Below are positions 35,517 to 47,649 of a stretch of DNA of 64,000 nt, one piece after another. The stretch is from Rhyzopertha dominica (lineage: Eukaryota; Arthropoda; Insecta; Coleoptera; Bostrichidae), in the NCBI GenBank assembly GCA_025024175.1, contig QCXZ01000003.1:34186257-34250256 (forward strand). Direction: 5' to 3'. The notes under the pieces were generated by a model that was not told the DNA's origin, made no database searches, and saw nothing but the letters and a program-made list of their open reading frames with translations. Position 1 is the first letter of the stretch. Every line of letters starts with the position of its first letter. The translations under genes were made by a program, and so were the position numbers.

Positions 35517-36292
35517 CATTTTCGCTAACCAACTCACATTTTAAACAGCAAGGTCATATTCACCTCGTTAGAAAGACACTTATTACCTATATAACTGCAT
35601 TAAGTAAATCCAATCGAATAATAATATTTATTCCATTACTATGAGGGTTGCAAATGTGCCAGTAAAGCTTTTTATATAATTGAAACTCTCATAAGTTTAG
35701 AATGAAGTAATTGTCCGATTTTAATTTGCTAAATTGATTATATAGATAATCAAATGGCTTTCAAATGAGATACTATATGACTGCAGTTGCTGCTTAAAAT
35801 GTTTCAGCTAGCTTGCCTTTTTAAAAAAAGTATTTTTTCAACGATTTGCCCTCATTTTATCCGAATCTAATTTAACGCGTTCAAAAGTTAGCACGGGGAG
35901 GAGGAGAGCATTATATCCGCACGGCACGCCCTTTAATAAGTTCTAATTTCTGATTGAAAAAATTCTTTAAGGTTTTTACACACATACCGAATTGATATGA
36001 TATAATTTTCCTAACGAATTTAAAAAAAAACACAAGTTAAGTTATTCCTTGACTTAAGCGCACGCCATAATTTTATTTATTCGCATGCCCATTCATGTGA
36101 AAGTGAGCTCGATCCGTAAACAAAATGCTAGTGGAGAATATGAGCATTATTTTAGCGAAAAAACTACATTTATCAGTTCGTTTCATATCCTGTACTAGTT
36201 GACGCTTAATTAAATGGTACTAATTTGAGGTGTTTTTTTTTCAACTCTCCGTAAAGCAGAAGTAAGCAATGTCGATATTGCCGCTGGACATT
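35517..36292. other. 776-bp segment in copy C absent from copy B
   Basis: Flanked by cattttc on the left and catttcc on the right. B has a single cattttc. This fits a deletion in B between short direct repeats, or an insertion in C. No terminal inverted repeats or coding sequence are visible inside. Confidence 0.8.
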
Positions 36293-36415
36293 TCCTTGTC
36301 GACAACTCGGGGCTGAATCTTTAACCTTCTCAATGGTTTCCTCGTTCCTTCCAAGTCGTTGCAGTCCGTTTGAATTGCCATTGAGAGTGGAACCAGTTTA
36401 ATCGAATTTTTTCAA

Positions 36416-38570
36416 CTACATTTCAATTTAATAACTTGTAACATAACGCATACATTTTTGCACAGTTACATTTGTATTATTGTTTTTACAATATTGTGTT
36501 GTATTATATAAAATGACACGCGTGCTATTCTCCATTGAAAAGTTCTATCGTAATTATCAATCATTTATAGGTACAGGAAAAAACCATAAAATGATGCTAA
36601 TATATTTTTTTATTATATAACTAATATCTTAGCTCAACGCAAAAGTTGCTAGAATAAGGATCCTCTTGTTGTATCGCTAGACTGCTATCATCAATTGCCA
36701 AAACACACTGTGATATGTGAACGAAAGTTTCAGGGAATGGTGCGCTCAGACGGTGCTTCGAAAAATAACGACAAAAAATATCGTTTACTTTTTTTATAAA
36801 TAGTTTGTCGCGCGGTAGGCAAATGTCCCAAGCTCGGGTTCTCGGCGGGCATCGCTATTGTCCGCTCCGCATAGGAATTCCGTGAGGTGTGACAGCCCCC
36901 CTCTCCCTCTCATTCTGCTCCTGCACGCCCATGCCCGCTACACATTCTTGAACATAATCAGTTATGAATATTAAGTTAGTTAAGCTCATTATTATACCTG
37001 CAGAGTCTTGTTATTTATATACGATGGTATTAAGCGCTGAAATGCATGTGCAGATTGTATACACCATCACTAATGTTACATGTGTTTTGATGATTAAGGG
37101 ATTCAGAAATTATTCATCTTGTCGCAGAAAAAGATGTTCATGGAATACTTTCTTAACGTGACGCTGATTAAATCATAAGATGTGAATAAGATTTGGCCTT
37201 AGCTGTTATTAGCCAAATAAGAGATCCTAATTTTCATCTAGACAATAAATATTGAGTAGTATCGGTACACCTATACAGCAGTGGGCTATTAAACTTATAG
37301 AGATCTCCCTATTGCTAGATTTTGGGGCTTATCTTGTGATGTTCAAGTATACATTTAAAAATGTTTAATTAAGTAAGTAACTTTTCGTCTACCACTTTTT
37401 TTCTCTTTAGGGTTATTCTTGATTGTCACACTAAATCATGTGTTTATATATACTGTTAGATGGACTTGAAGTGAAGTAGTTCCTGTCCTTGTCCTGTATT
37501 AAATATATCCACAAAATTCACTTACTTTCTACAAACTAAGGATCTAGGATGTAGCCGCTAATTCCCCTTACTAGTATACCAACGAAAGAGCCATTTATAG
37601 GTTTGCTGCAAGGCAAGGTCCAGCTTTTTACAAAAAGAAGTTCCAGCACCCAAAGTTTTACTATTTGAGTCACAGTTTTAATATACATATCGGTTCGTAC
37701 ATTTATCCTTAATATTTAAAGGACGAACCTGCAATATCTGATCGCACTGATCGCTATACGCTCTTAGAAATGCCAGGAAAGTTTGTTTAAATGCACGCAT
37801 CGGTAGTTAGTCATTAAAATAATAATTCTTCCCTTTTTTAATAGTGTGGTTATCAGCCACCGTTGTAGTCTTATTTATATACAAATGAATATTATATTTC
37901 ACTATTATTCATCTAGATCTCTACTCTTTGCTCCAAAGCCGTCTTCACGGAATGAACTGTGCTAACACAATCATCACGATCTAGACTAATTACCTCGCTA
38001 AATGTTTAAATTCACCTAACCGTCCTCCGCGCACTTAACCGATTGTTTTAGGGGCGATAATTGGCGCTTCCTTTGCAGTAATTGGATTTTAAAAACTGGC
38101 AAAGTGAAACGCGATCCCACGCCAAACAAAAGCTCTGAAAGATACCGCGGTCGATGACGACTGATAACAGCTCTAGTAGTTTCCTATCGATGTTGTTGGA
38201 GTTGGAAAACCAATTCTGAAGTGTTACAAGCACTTCTGGTATTCTTACTCAATTTACTCGAATGAAAAAATCGGGCCAATTTTCAGTAGGCATATTTATA
38301 ACCATCTTGATCAGACAACGGTACTTAGTTTAAAACGTTTCATTTACATAATTTACGATATATACAGTGTGCCAGGTAAATCAAATAAATTCAGACTGAT
38401 AGAAGTGAATGACAAGTGAATTTTTTCTTTAAATGCTTTGTCAGTGGGGAAGGTATGGCAAGTTTTGTATTATGGAAAGTGCATTTAATTTATTTCTTTT
38501 GAAATTAATGAGAAGCATCAGTATATATTTGGGAAAACAAAACTTTAATAATTTCTAATGAAGACAACTA
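36416..38570. other. Start of single-copy region, no recognised gene
   Basis: AT-rich except for a GC-rich island at about 36808-36945 (gtcgcgcgg ... ccctctccctctc), preceded by a TATAAAT at 36796. That layout could be a promoter with a short 5' exon, but no ORF supports it. A minus-strand 61-codon ORF at 38048-38233 has mixed composition and no known motif. Confidence 0.4.
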
Positions 38571-38574
38571 ATAG

Positions 38575-39133
38575 TGCATTTAATGTCAATACGTTCAAAA
38601 CGTGTCTCAGAACGTCCTGGCATTCCAATGTTAAATAAAGTTGCGATCTAACATTACCAATCGTCTATGCCATGATGAATCTGAAGTTGGTAATGAGCCT
38701 TTTTAAGTCATCTATGTCTTGTATCTTAGTTTTATAAACGGTATTCGCAAAATGTCTTCATAATAATGATTAGCGGCCTTTACCTTCCAATCCAACGATT
38801 TGGAAAAACAAAATCAAGAAGCTAACGGATCTCAATCTATTGTAATGGGACATTTTGCTGGAGCCATATGTTTTGTTGACATTTCTGACATTTTTACATT
38901 CCGGCATAATAATTTGCGGCCCAATATTGGCAGTCCGTTAAAACTAAACATTGGTCAATCTATTCATATGACCTCGTTGTCTAACCTTCCTGTAATTTTG
39001 CTCAAAAAATTCCATTATCGTCTTTAATTAACATTTCAGTTGGAATTAGCCTATACGGAAGCATTAGTATACGTGTAATGGAAGATCGACTAACATTATA
39101 CTCTAAAGCGAGTTGAGGCACCCGCGTTTTCTT
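38575..39133 (-). pseudogene. Tc1/mariner-type transposase remnant, internally deleted
   Basis: Minus strand. The 5' part (39133-39002) reads P-Q-L-A-L-E-Y-N-V-S-R-S-S-I-T-R-I-L, the DNA-binding helix-turn-helix (compare R-Q-L-A-x-x-x-x-V-S-R-x-T-V-x-R-I-L). Further on, F-P-N-R-W-I-G-R (38806-38783) is the hallmark between the second and third catalytic acids. Then V-Y-K-T-K-I-Q-D-I-D-D-L-K-R-L-I (about 38740-38695) and the last helices run to about 38575. The catalytic D-G-A-P block and S-P-D-L-T-P are not found, so the middle is deleted or scrambled, and several stops and frame changes are present. A mariner-like terminal string (atacagtgtgcc) lies at 38365. Confidence 0.75.
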
Positions 39134-39139
39134 CAAACT

Positions 39140-40850
39140 AGAGCAATACGCCTAATTTTGATTCATTTTTCAAAGAAAAAATCATGTTTCTTAACCTCTC
39201 GTAGAAATATGTCCCAATTCCTTAAATTGGTATAGGTATAGGAGATAATTCTGGATACTATTTTCTAAACAGGCTTGACTAGGTGTTCTTTATAGTAACG
39301 TTTTATCGCCAGAACGGTTACTTCATATATTTCTGTTCAATATATCGTAATCTTTGGGTAAATCTAAATCGGTAAAGATTTTTAACCTTGTTTTTAATTG
39401 ACTTTTGTAACTTCTTATACAAAAAAGCAGCATATTTTTTTACAAAAATATATTGTTTTTAATTAATTTCTAAAGAAATTTAAAAAGCAGAAACATTGCT
39501 CACTTGCCATCTTTCCCATTTAAAAATGTCCTTGATGTTACTGACATGTCACATGAACCATTAGGCCAAATGCCTTATTTTTAATGAGAACTGGCGAAAT
39601 ACATGAACTACATTTAGTACCACAACTACATCTATAATGGAATTTTACTATCAAACGCTGTCATGAGGAATTGCTCAAAATTGATTGAAACCATTCATAT
39701 AAACATATAAACGTCTAGTAGTATGGTGCGTTTAAACACTCAAAAAAGTAACGATGGTCGATTGTGAATGCCCATACTTGTAATTTTCCTAGGAAAGCTT
39801 CAGATCAGACCGACTCAGATATTTATAATCACACCTGACATGATCTGTGTAGAACTTAAGTGTTTTGCAAGTGTCTAATATCTGAATGTCCAATATAGTA
39901 CTTAACTAAGGAACTAGGTACAACTGTGTTGAGAGTAAGTACCCTTTACCATAGTCACGAGACGCCACTGTAGGATGAGTGAAAAGCGACCAGCAGTATC
40001 GAAAGGTACAAATTCGGTGTTTGTCTGGAGCACGTCCTAAAAACGACAAACCCAAGTTGGGGTCCGTCGAAGAGCANCCCATTAGGTCACTAATTGCGGC
40101 AATGTCACAGCCGCGGATATCGGAAATGAGATAATCGAACTTCTACGCGACCTGGCTATCGACAATGAACACAAGAAGGTCCTCTTCCTTTTCTTGCGTT
40201 TAGTTAGAATTCAGATCGTTAAGCTGAAGGGAATTGCTTTCTTCTTCGTGGCCATTCAAAATAATGGAGATTAAAGGAATGTTTCAAATATATCCGCAGG
40301 TAACATGGTTTTTATCTAGTACATTGCAAATACCTTACTTATAACTTGTAACTGACGAACTAAATGGTAGCACTGATTGTTTTTAACACCATTCTAACGA
40401 CATTTGCATATCTAAAAAAAGATTTCAGTGTTCACTTGTTTCTGTAATTGCCTTTTATAGAGCAACAAATACGCACCTTTAAGCTTCAAATAATTAACTA
40501 AATACTACCTTTAATATTAAAAGCATAATACAGTGAAAATAGCAAAAAAAATGTGGTGAGTTTACAATGATTCACATAGAACTGAAAATTGGTACATTTC
40601 TTAGGTAGTCTATTACAAACAAAATCATGAAAATGGGTCAGTTAAAGATCACGCAATTGTCTACAAAAATCATTCTAATATTTTTTCCACGAATCACTAT
40701 TCCTGAGATAATACCATTTCAATCATCTAAAATACTAGGTAATATGTATGTGCGACGTATATATGTATCATCCACAGACAGACAACTAAATCTTATGGCA
40801 AGCGCAAGAAAATTTTGTGAGTACCTGTAAGTCACTATGTTGCTTGTGTG
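39140..40850. other. Stretch without a recognised gene
   Basis: AT-rich. An ORF without a start codon runs from about 40086 to 40274 (plus), of reasonable composition (A-D-I-G-N-E-I-I-E-L-L-R-D-L-A-I-D-N) but no identifiable family. One ambiguous base is at 40077. Nothing else stands out. Confidence 0.4.
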
Positions 40851-41010
40851 TAGGGCAGCGAATCTGCGCAGTAACTCGCTAGTATGACCTAGTGATTGGC
40901 GAGATGTGTGGCAAGTCCTGTTGTTTGTAGTGACGTTGCCATGACGTTCCTTTTACTGCGCATGCGTTTGGCCCTACATGCGCGAGGATCATTTATCACA
41001 ATATCTTATC
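40850..41010. promoter_or_regulatory. GC-richer island with an NRF1-like palindrome
   Basis: TGCGCATGCG at 40957-40966 matches the palindromic binding site of NRF-1 / erect wing, typical of promoter-proximal DNA. It sits in a CpG-richer stretch, surrounded by gene-free AT-rich DNA. No first exon can be supported next to it. Confidence 0.25.
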
Positions 41011-41679
41011 ATTGCTTTGAACGTCTAGGTAATTATGTATTTCTGTGGTATCATCGGACGTTTAATATACTTGAGTTAAAATATTGATTTGTGTAACTGA
41101 TACATAGCAATCTTCTTCCTATAATACAGAGGTATGTGAGTTTTGTAAAAAAAAATACGCGAACAGTAAAAGAGTACAACTATCCTGTCTTCTTCAACGG
41201 CTGCTTCTGGTTATCAACACTTACGAGTATGTCTAGTTCAATTGCGGTTAGACACAATCAACTGGACCCAAAAGACAGGTTGGAAATTAATAGAGAATAC
41301 TACTTTTTCAGATGCAAAAAGGGTTATAGTGCAAATTAAAAAAACTAAAAGACGGATTATTTTGTAAATTACCATGTACCAACGGTCAAAGCCTGTCTTG
41401 CTCCAGTGTTGAATCAAATGCAACAGATGAGGATTCTTATGACATCCTTGAGAAAACAACTGATGTATCTATCTTAGAACAATAAATATCCAGCAAGAAA
41501 AAGAAGAAGAAAGCGGAGAAGACATTATTGTTTATATATCATTTGAGGATTATCAGACTAAAATTTTTTAAGTCGACAAAATTCGTCCCACTTTAATGGT
41601 TAGCGATTGCTACATATTATGATACTTCATCTTCTTATATTAAATACTGGTTTAAGCTTTCGCGGCCATAGTTTGTAAA

Positions 41680-42287
41680 ATAATTTATTCTCGAGTTTTG
41701 TGGCCGACGTTTATTGGGGGTTTAGCCTAACGTTTCACGAGCGCGAGTGGCCGGTATCCTCAGAGGTCTGCTTTTGTACTTGATTAATTTCTGCAAACTA
41801 ATGTCAATAAAGTAAATCATTAGATAACACTGAGGGATTAGCTCTTTTACACAATAGTGTCAATATGACAACAACACTATCTGGAACGATCGAGGTGCAG
41901 TCAGCGATGTGTGCGAGGCTTGTTCCGGTCCAGTAAGGTTAACATAACTTGTTGTGGTCCTGCTAAAGCTAGATTTGCCAATCTTAGTGATTTTTAGAGC
42001 CGGTAGCAATGCTCTGCTCAATTTCAGGACTTCTTATTTTCTATTGAAATTATCTTTGTGCTTTTCAACCTCAATAGCTTCCTGGACCAATCGACATTGG
42101 TAACAGGCGGTTTAGCAAGAACCTGTGTATCTTCGTCCCATATAGTGTTGCTGTCATATTGACATTATTCTACAGAAACTAATCAAAAAAGAAAGCAGAC
42201 TCTGAGGATGCCGGCCACTCGCGTCGGTGAAACGTTAGGTGTAAACACGAATAATCGCCGGCCACAAAACAAAAGAATAAATTCTTT
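41680..42287 (-). mobile_element. Penelope-like element 3' end with inverted flanking repeats
   Basis: Imperfect inverted repeats of about 125 bp (41680-41813 and 42157-42287), with additional inverted matches just inside (41852-41890 against 42133-42172). Between them, on the minus strand, a relic of about 150 bp reads D-E-D-T-Q-V-L-A-K-P-P, then after a frameshift C-Y-Q-C-R-L-V-Q-E-A-I-E-V-E-K-H-K-D-N-F, then a stop and S-R-A-L-L-P-A-L-K. This pattern is known from the C-terminal end, after the GIY-YIG nuclease, of Penelope-like proteins. Each arm contains CTGAGGAT ... GTGAAACG, the conserved 3'-tail motif of such elements. Frameshift and stop make it dead. Confidence 0.65.
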
Positions 42288-42289
42288 TA

Positions 42290-45120
42290 ATAGAAAAATA
42301 GAATATTGTCTAATAAAGCTGAATCACAATATATCGTGAAGTGTGCACCAAGTACAGTATCTCACAGATGGTGCAGAAATGTGTGCATGTTATGTAAAAT
42401 ACGATTAGACCTTAAAAAAGTACTCCGTCATATGAAGAACCTGACAGCCTGCGAATAATATAATCGTTATGTATTTGCTGTTTTATTTATTTCTACGTAA
42501 ATAACTTAAAATAGTCCTTTTATATTGCAAAAGTGAATTTTATTTCGTTATTACCGAAAGACTGTGCAGTATTGTTTTGCTCCAAACGAAACCGAATTGT
42601 TTCGCGCATACCGGACTAACGAGAAAGAAAGGAATCAAGTATTAAACCACGCTGCGTTCGACTGACAGGCAGGTCTGATGCCTTTGAGGAGAGCACAATT
42701 CTAACCAGCCTCGGACACCTGGGGCAGGATCTACTCGATGCTATCTATCGGTTATAATTAATTGTGTTTTTATATTTTGTTTAATCATTCTATTAGAAGG
42801 AGTGATCTCCGATACGCGAGCCCACAATGGACGATGCGTAGCCACGTGGATTTTTTAAATTCCAACGCAGTGTTTTAATTAACAGTCACAGCAGATGTTC
42901 CTTAAGGTTCATCTATATATCAAAAGCAAAACTTCATAGTTCGCGATAGATGGTAAGGGGTACAGGCAAGTTGGTTAAAAAAAATTATATTTAACTGTTA
43001 CTAAGCTTCTTAAAGACAGCGTCCTTCATTTTTTTTAGATATCTTAGCTTAACTAAAAGCAAAACTGATTAAAAATTAATTATGTAATTAAGGGGTTGAA
43101 ATCTAAGCGATTCAATGAGCGACTCTTATGTATATACAGGAGATATCAATTTGCAGAAAATAAGAATTTCTAATGAGTAGGTCCTGCAAACTAGCTCTAT
43201 TNTAGTAACCACTGTTAAATCAGGAACGAATACTAGATAAGGAGGTATCGGAAAAAGATCTATTTTTGAGTGTTACATGAGCAGCTGGAAAGAAAAATTG
43301 GTAGTTTGTACCAAAAAGAAGCAATAAAAGTACTAGAAGGTTTTATTAAGAAGTGAAAACATTAATCATTAGAAACATTATAAGAAATTTTAATATTTAT
43401 TTAGGCATATAATATTACTATTTTAAATTGATATGGTTTATTGAAAAAAATGTTTTGCCAGACGTATGAGTACAAGAGAAAAATTCAACATGAACTAGCA
43501 GTATTAACATACTTTCACAATCTACCGTATGTTCAAACGAAGATGCAGTCAACAAAGAGAACGCGAAAAAAACGTTTTAAGAAAAAATAACACGTAAGTT
43601 TTAATGCAACAATATTAACAGCATGGCTTGAACAATTATTTTTACACACTCCAAATTCAACGCTCGAAGTTTAATTGCTTAAACAGTGCAGATAAATATT
43701 TGATAATGTTACGCGTTTGCGAAAATGTACAAATACTAAAAAGTAAAGTACATACAAAAGCAATGCTAAAATGGAGAGTGCAGAGAACGCATTAAAGTTG
43801 TAACGCATGACTTCATGTCTTTCTATTTACCCCTTAAACTACGCAGATGAGCCAGAATGCAGATACTTCCAAAATATAAATAAATAACAAACAAAAGAGC
43901 CTCAAGAACAACAATGAGGTACTCAAATCACGTACACTATTATGTCCTTTTTATTATGGCAAATAAAAAAAAATGTCAGACCCAAAAAGATCCAGTCGAT
44001 TCGGTAACGTCTCTGGTCGACAATTTATTCTAAAATTTGATTCAGGAAATAATCCTAACAAAATTTCATGGAAATATTAGTATATTAGCAAGGAGACTCC
44101 GTGCAAAAATCTAAGTTGGTAAAAAGAAAAGAAATATGCGTGGAATCAAGTAGCAAAGAAGTAAGAAGTGTGGAAACAATATATGTACATACCTCGAAGG
44201 AAATAACAGAGAATTACACATAGTATTATAGTATTAAAAGCAGATAATAAAATTAAATAACGACGGATCAAGAATGGCAGAAAGTAGCAAAACAGGCCAA
44301 AAAAGATTGCTGAGTATAGTAGATAAAGGGTATTCAAGTGTGCTGTAAGCAAGACTAAGAGAAAAATTATTTATATAAAAAAATTCTTCTAAGACCATAC
44401 ATATCTTCCGTAAAATTTGTGATTATGAATTTTTAATAACAACTGGTGAAACACTAGTAACATTTATTAATGTATCTGCATGAACGGTTCAGCTGAATCA
44501 TTAACAATTTTATTGCACTGCAAATGATACAAATACAAACTGTTGTGTGAATTTTCTCAAGGACAGCTACTCCCTGCACTTCTGGAAACCTAAGTATAAA
44601 GGTCAATAATATGAACACGAAGGAATTAAATTATTGAGAATCCTAAGGCTAAAAATAAGTGAGACTTACTTTGACAAGGATTCTGTATGAAAAAGGCATA
44701 GCCAGTTTAATTACGTCACTGGGGCAGAAATGGACAAATCAATAAATGTAGCTAGGAACAGATCGAAGTAACCTAATAGGAACCAGTATTTGGAAAACAA
44801 CCAAATGACATGCACATAAATTGGCGTTAAAGAGTAAATAAAAAAAGCTTTCGAATAGTTTGGTCAAAACTGTCAGACCTAAACCAATTACTGTTATTAA
44901 CAATCATAAAGTTACCTTTACGTATCACGATGTATTTTGAGTAATCCATTATTATGATGTACTGTACCAACAGCAGCAACAACCCTTGTAATCGTGAACA
45001 CCTCCTTTATTATGACCGACCATGACAGTAAATTAAACGTCGACGTAGGTAACCGATGTAATTTCCGAAAAGCGTATCCATAATTAACAAATATATCATA
45101 AATTCAAATTAACAAAGTTT
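42290..45120. other. Gene-free AT-rich stretch
   Basis: No element or gene recognised. The hydrophobic 68-codon minus-strand ORF at 44146-44352 has the composition expected of a reversed A-rich sequence. A single N is at 43202. Confidence 0.6.
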
Positions 45121-45420
45121 AATCGGGGCTCCGTGGTGTCGTTTCCGGCCCGGCCCGTTGTTTAAGTTGTCTCTGTTAATTTCCGCGCAAAGTGATAGCC
45201 ATGTTTTGCATAATTGAGTTGTAATTGTTAAATGGACTGTACATTTTCAATGTAACGCCATTTACATATATACGGCGACCGTCCGTTTGTGCCATTTGCA
45301 ACTTTAGATTGGCTTTCGCTGCACTAAAACGTACATGCGTCATCGGCAGAGTCTGTGTGTTTAATGCTTTATACAAAAAGTATTTTGTACTAATTAAGCC
45401 TTCATCATACACCACTCATT
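45121..45420. other. GC-richer island of unknown nature
   Basis: Distinctly less AT-rich than its surroundings, with CpGs and ccggcccggcccg at its left edge. Overlapping ORFs on both strands (45176-45415 minus and 45225-45425 plus) have no recognisable motif. It could be a regulatory element, an exon or a mobile-element fragment. Confidence 0.3.
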
Positions 45421-46484
45421 ATTAGTTAAAAACATAACTGTGATGAGATTTTGAAAATTCTTTTGAACATAACTATTTTGTATAAAACGTCTATATTTCT
45501 TCTCATACGCAGACAGTAATAGAGGATTTGCAGACTCATCCAAATACAAAGAAAAAAAACAATAATCAAGAAAGGCATATAGTTGCATCTAGCAAAAAAA
45601 AAATGTTTCAACGTAAAGATTTTTTTTGTTTTAGGTACGACAAAAACTTCGCTACATATTAAAACAAAATTGATAAGCTTCTGAATGAATAGATCGACGC
45701 AGAGTGACATTGTTGCGGTTTGCAGTTTGCTTAATACAATATGAATATTTTGAACTTTCTTCTTGTCCTGAAACTAGCAAATCTTTAATTAACATTTGAT
45801 TATTTCGACTCAGTTTAGATAAAGTCTCATTTTCTCTTTATTTTGGACTTAGTAACAAAAATTTTTGACAACGCTGACTACCGAAGTTAAAAAACAAGAT
45901 CACCATAATTACATTAAATGGCAATTTAAAGGAAACAGCTTTAAGACAAAATAATACAGAATAATTTTTAGCAAGAAGTCATAGTCAATAAATCCTCACC
46001 CACATCAGTACAGAATTCTATCTTAAACTAAACTTATTCAAACATCTTAGCATTTCTTCAATGGACAATGATTTCGGGGCATTTCTTCTTATTCGATTTT
46101 GTAATTGTTTAACATTATTGGTTAGGTTATTCCTATACGGGATACAATTTGCTCTAAACGTTTCGACAAATAAAAATCCAAAACTGTAAAATGGCGACTC
46201 CGGGCAAGCTACAATACCGATCCATTTCTTTCAATTCATTGATTTGTCTAACGAGTTAGTAACAAAGCGAGAATAATGTGCAGGATATCGTCCTGCCGAA
46301 AAAACATTCTACGCCGATGATTAAATTCTAAATCATCAACTCCATCGTAGAGAAATTTTTTGCTTTATAGCTAAATATGTGTGCTGATTAGCGTTGTTAT
46401 AAAAAAAAGTATAGACCTATCGTAACCAATAGCATACCATACCTTTACTTTGGCAAAATACTGGCGTCTTTTTAAAATACTGAA

Positions 46485-47322
46485 ATGTGGATTAACATTG
46501 TTCCAAAATTTTACCATATGAGAAAATCCAAAATTGTCTCACAGTTAACCGCCAATATATGTACATCTTTTATATCCACTTTTCTGGGAGGAAAAATTTT
46601 AATCCTTGATCTGAAAAATGAAATTGTTTATCAAGAAAACTTACATTTGATAAATTTAAAAGTCTACGACGAAATTTGTTCTGAAACAGAAATTAATAAT
46701 CATATTTCGATATTACATTTATTAATTATAACGAATGTAACGAATCTTCTACTTACCTTTCTTTTGAAATCTTTAGTAAATCCCCTTCTAACAGACAGTG
46801 TTATTTCTTAGTTCTCTTTACACCCTTATTCGCATAAAATGGTCGTTTTTCATTCTATTTATAACCGTCTTTTTAAAACATCCCTGTCATCAAATGCTTT
46901 CGAAACAGAATTGGGTGTAGTTCTCAAAATTGCTATCAATAATAAATTTCCAAATTTTTTAAAAGAAAAATTCTACTCTAAACATTTGACAAAATTAAAA
47001 TTTTCTTTCAACACCACTTATTTCGTAGAAAAAGTTATGATTTGGTTATCTCTTATGTTTGATGGTCAAGTCCCAGTTAGGCTGTCTAAATTATTTTCAT
47101 CTCTTGCATTAAATATTGCTTGTTCTACTGCGGACAGTTTTCCCGTTTTTTCGGTTTTGTCAGGTATTTATAATTTTTTTGTGCAATAATTGCAATTCAA
47201 TTTATGTTGGACAGACGGACAGATCTTTTTTAATTAGAGGTAAGCAACATTTAAAACAATTCGAAAAGTATACAAATACAGATATTGTAACAACAAATTC
47301 TTTGTTAGCTAACATTTATTGA
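46485..47322 (+). pseudogene. Penelope-like element protein remnant: RT end plus GIY-YIG nuclease
   Basis: One frame runs from 46485 to 47189 with a single in-frame TAG at 46809. Just around the stop it reads T-D-S-V-I-S, then F-S-L-H-P-Y-S-H-K (46812-46838), then an I-Y-N-R-L-F helix. This is the block that follows the catalytic core of Penelope-type reverse transcriptases (T-D-x-x-I-x-x-x-S-x-H-P-x-x-H-K). Near 47175 the frame shifts and the second ORF (to 47322) gives C-N-N-C-N-S-I-Y-V-G-Q-T-D-R-S-F, the start of the GIY-YIG endonuclease with its conserved Y-x-G-Q-T-x-R. The catalytic Y-A-D-D part of the RT is missing. Similarity continues weakly to about 47480. Confidence 0.8.
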
Positions 47323-47611
47323 TAAATAAATACACTGTCACACTGGACAATTTAAATTCGTTACATTTGTGCAAATATTATTATTATATTAAATTTTTTG
47401 AAAATTATAGAAGTTTATAGAATTATTAGAGAACAAAATTTGACTATTCTAAATGATTTTTGTAATTTTAAGTGTGAAGTTCTAAATTATTTATATGGTC
47501 TGAACTAATATTAAGTGTGTGTTTGGAATCTAGTTTGCGTATCTCTATATTTTTAACATTGTAAATATAGTGTTTTAAATTTCCCCTTTTTTCTTTGTTA
47601 TATTATTGTGG

Positions 47612-47645
47612 TATTGACGATGACTATGTATTAGTTGAAAGCACT
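47612..47645 (+). other. Penelope-type 3'-tail motif with hammerhead-like layout
   Basis: TTGACGAT, a 5-bp hairpin GACTA/TAGTT, then GAAAGC, about 290 bp downstream of the GIY-YIG relic. The same CTGA-x-GAT ... GAAA-x-G pattern appears at 41731-41766 (minus), 42202-42234 (plus) and, without a good hairpin, at 58511-58537. It marks the element's 3' end. It resembles, but does not match, a hammerhead core. Confidence 0.5.
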
Positions 47646-47649
47646 TGAC

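Larger units (their letters stand above)
32291..36415. repeat. Copy C, partial third copy of the block
   Basis: Begins abruptly after the second N gap at a position equivalent to 28568 in B and 11962 in A. It follows B to the equivalent of B's last base before the gap (36415 pairs with 32190), then continues into sequence not seen elsewhere in the window. It lacks about 257 bp present in B (roughly 29356-29612) and in A, and contains about 776 bp missing from B. It therefore reads as the left end of the next contig overlapping the right end of B. Confidence 0.96.

Noticed and set aside
36796..36945. TATAAAT plus GC-rich island as a definite promoter and first exon
   Set aside because: No ORF or splice donor supports an exon. 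The combination alone is too weak to list as a gene.
40086..40274. About 62-codon open stretch on the plus strand
   Set aside because: No start codon, no recognisable family and no neighbouring element. Mentioned only in the description of that stretch.
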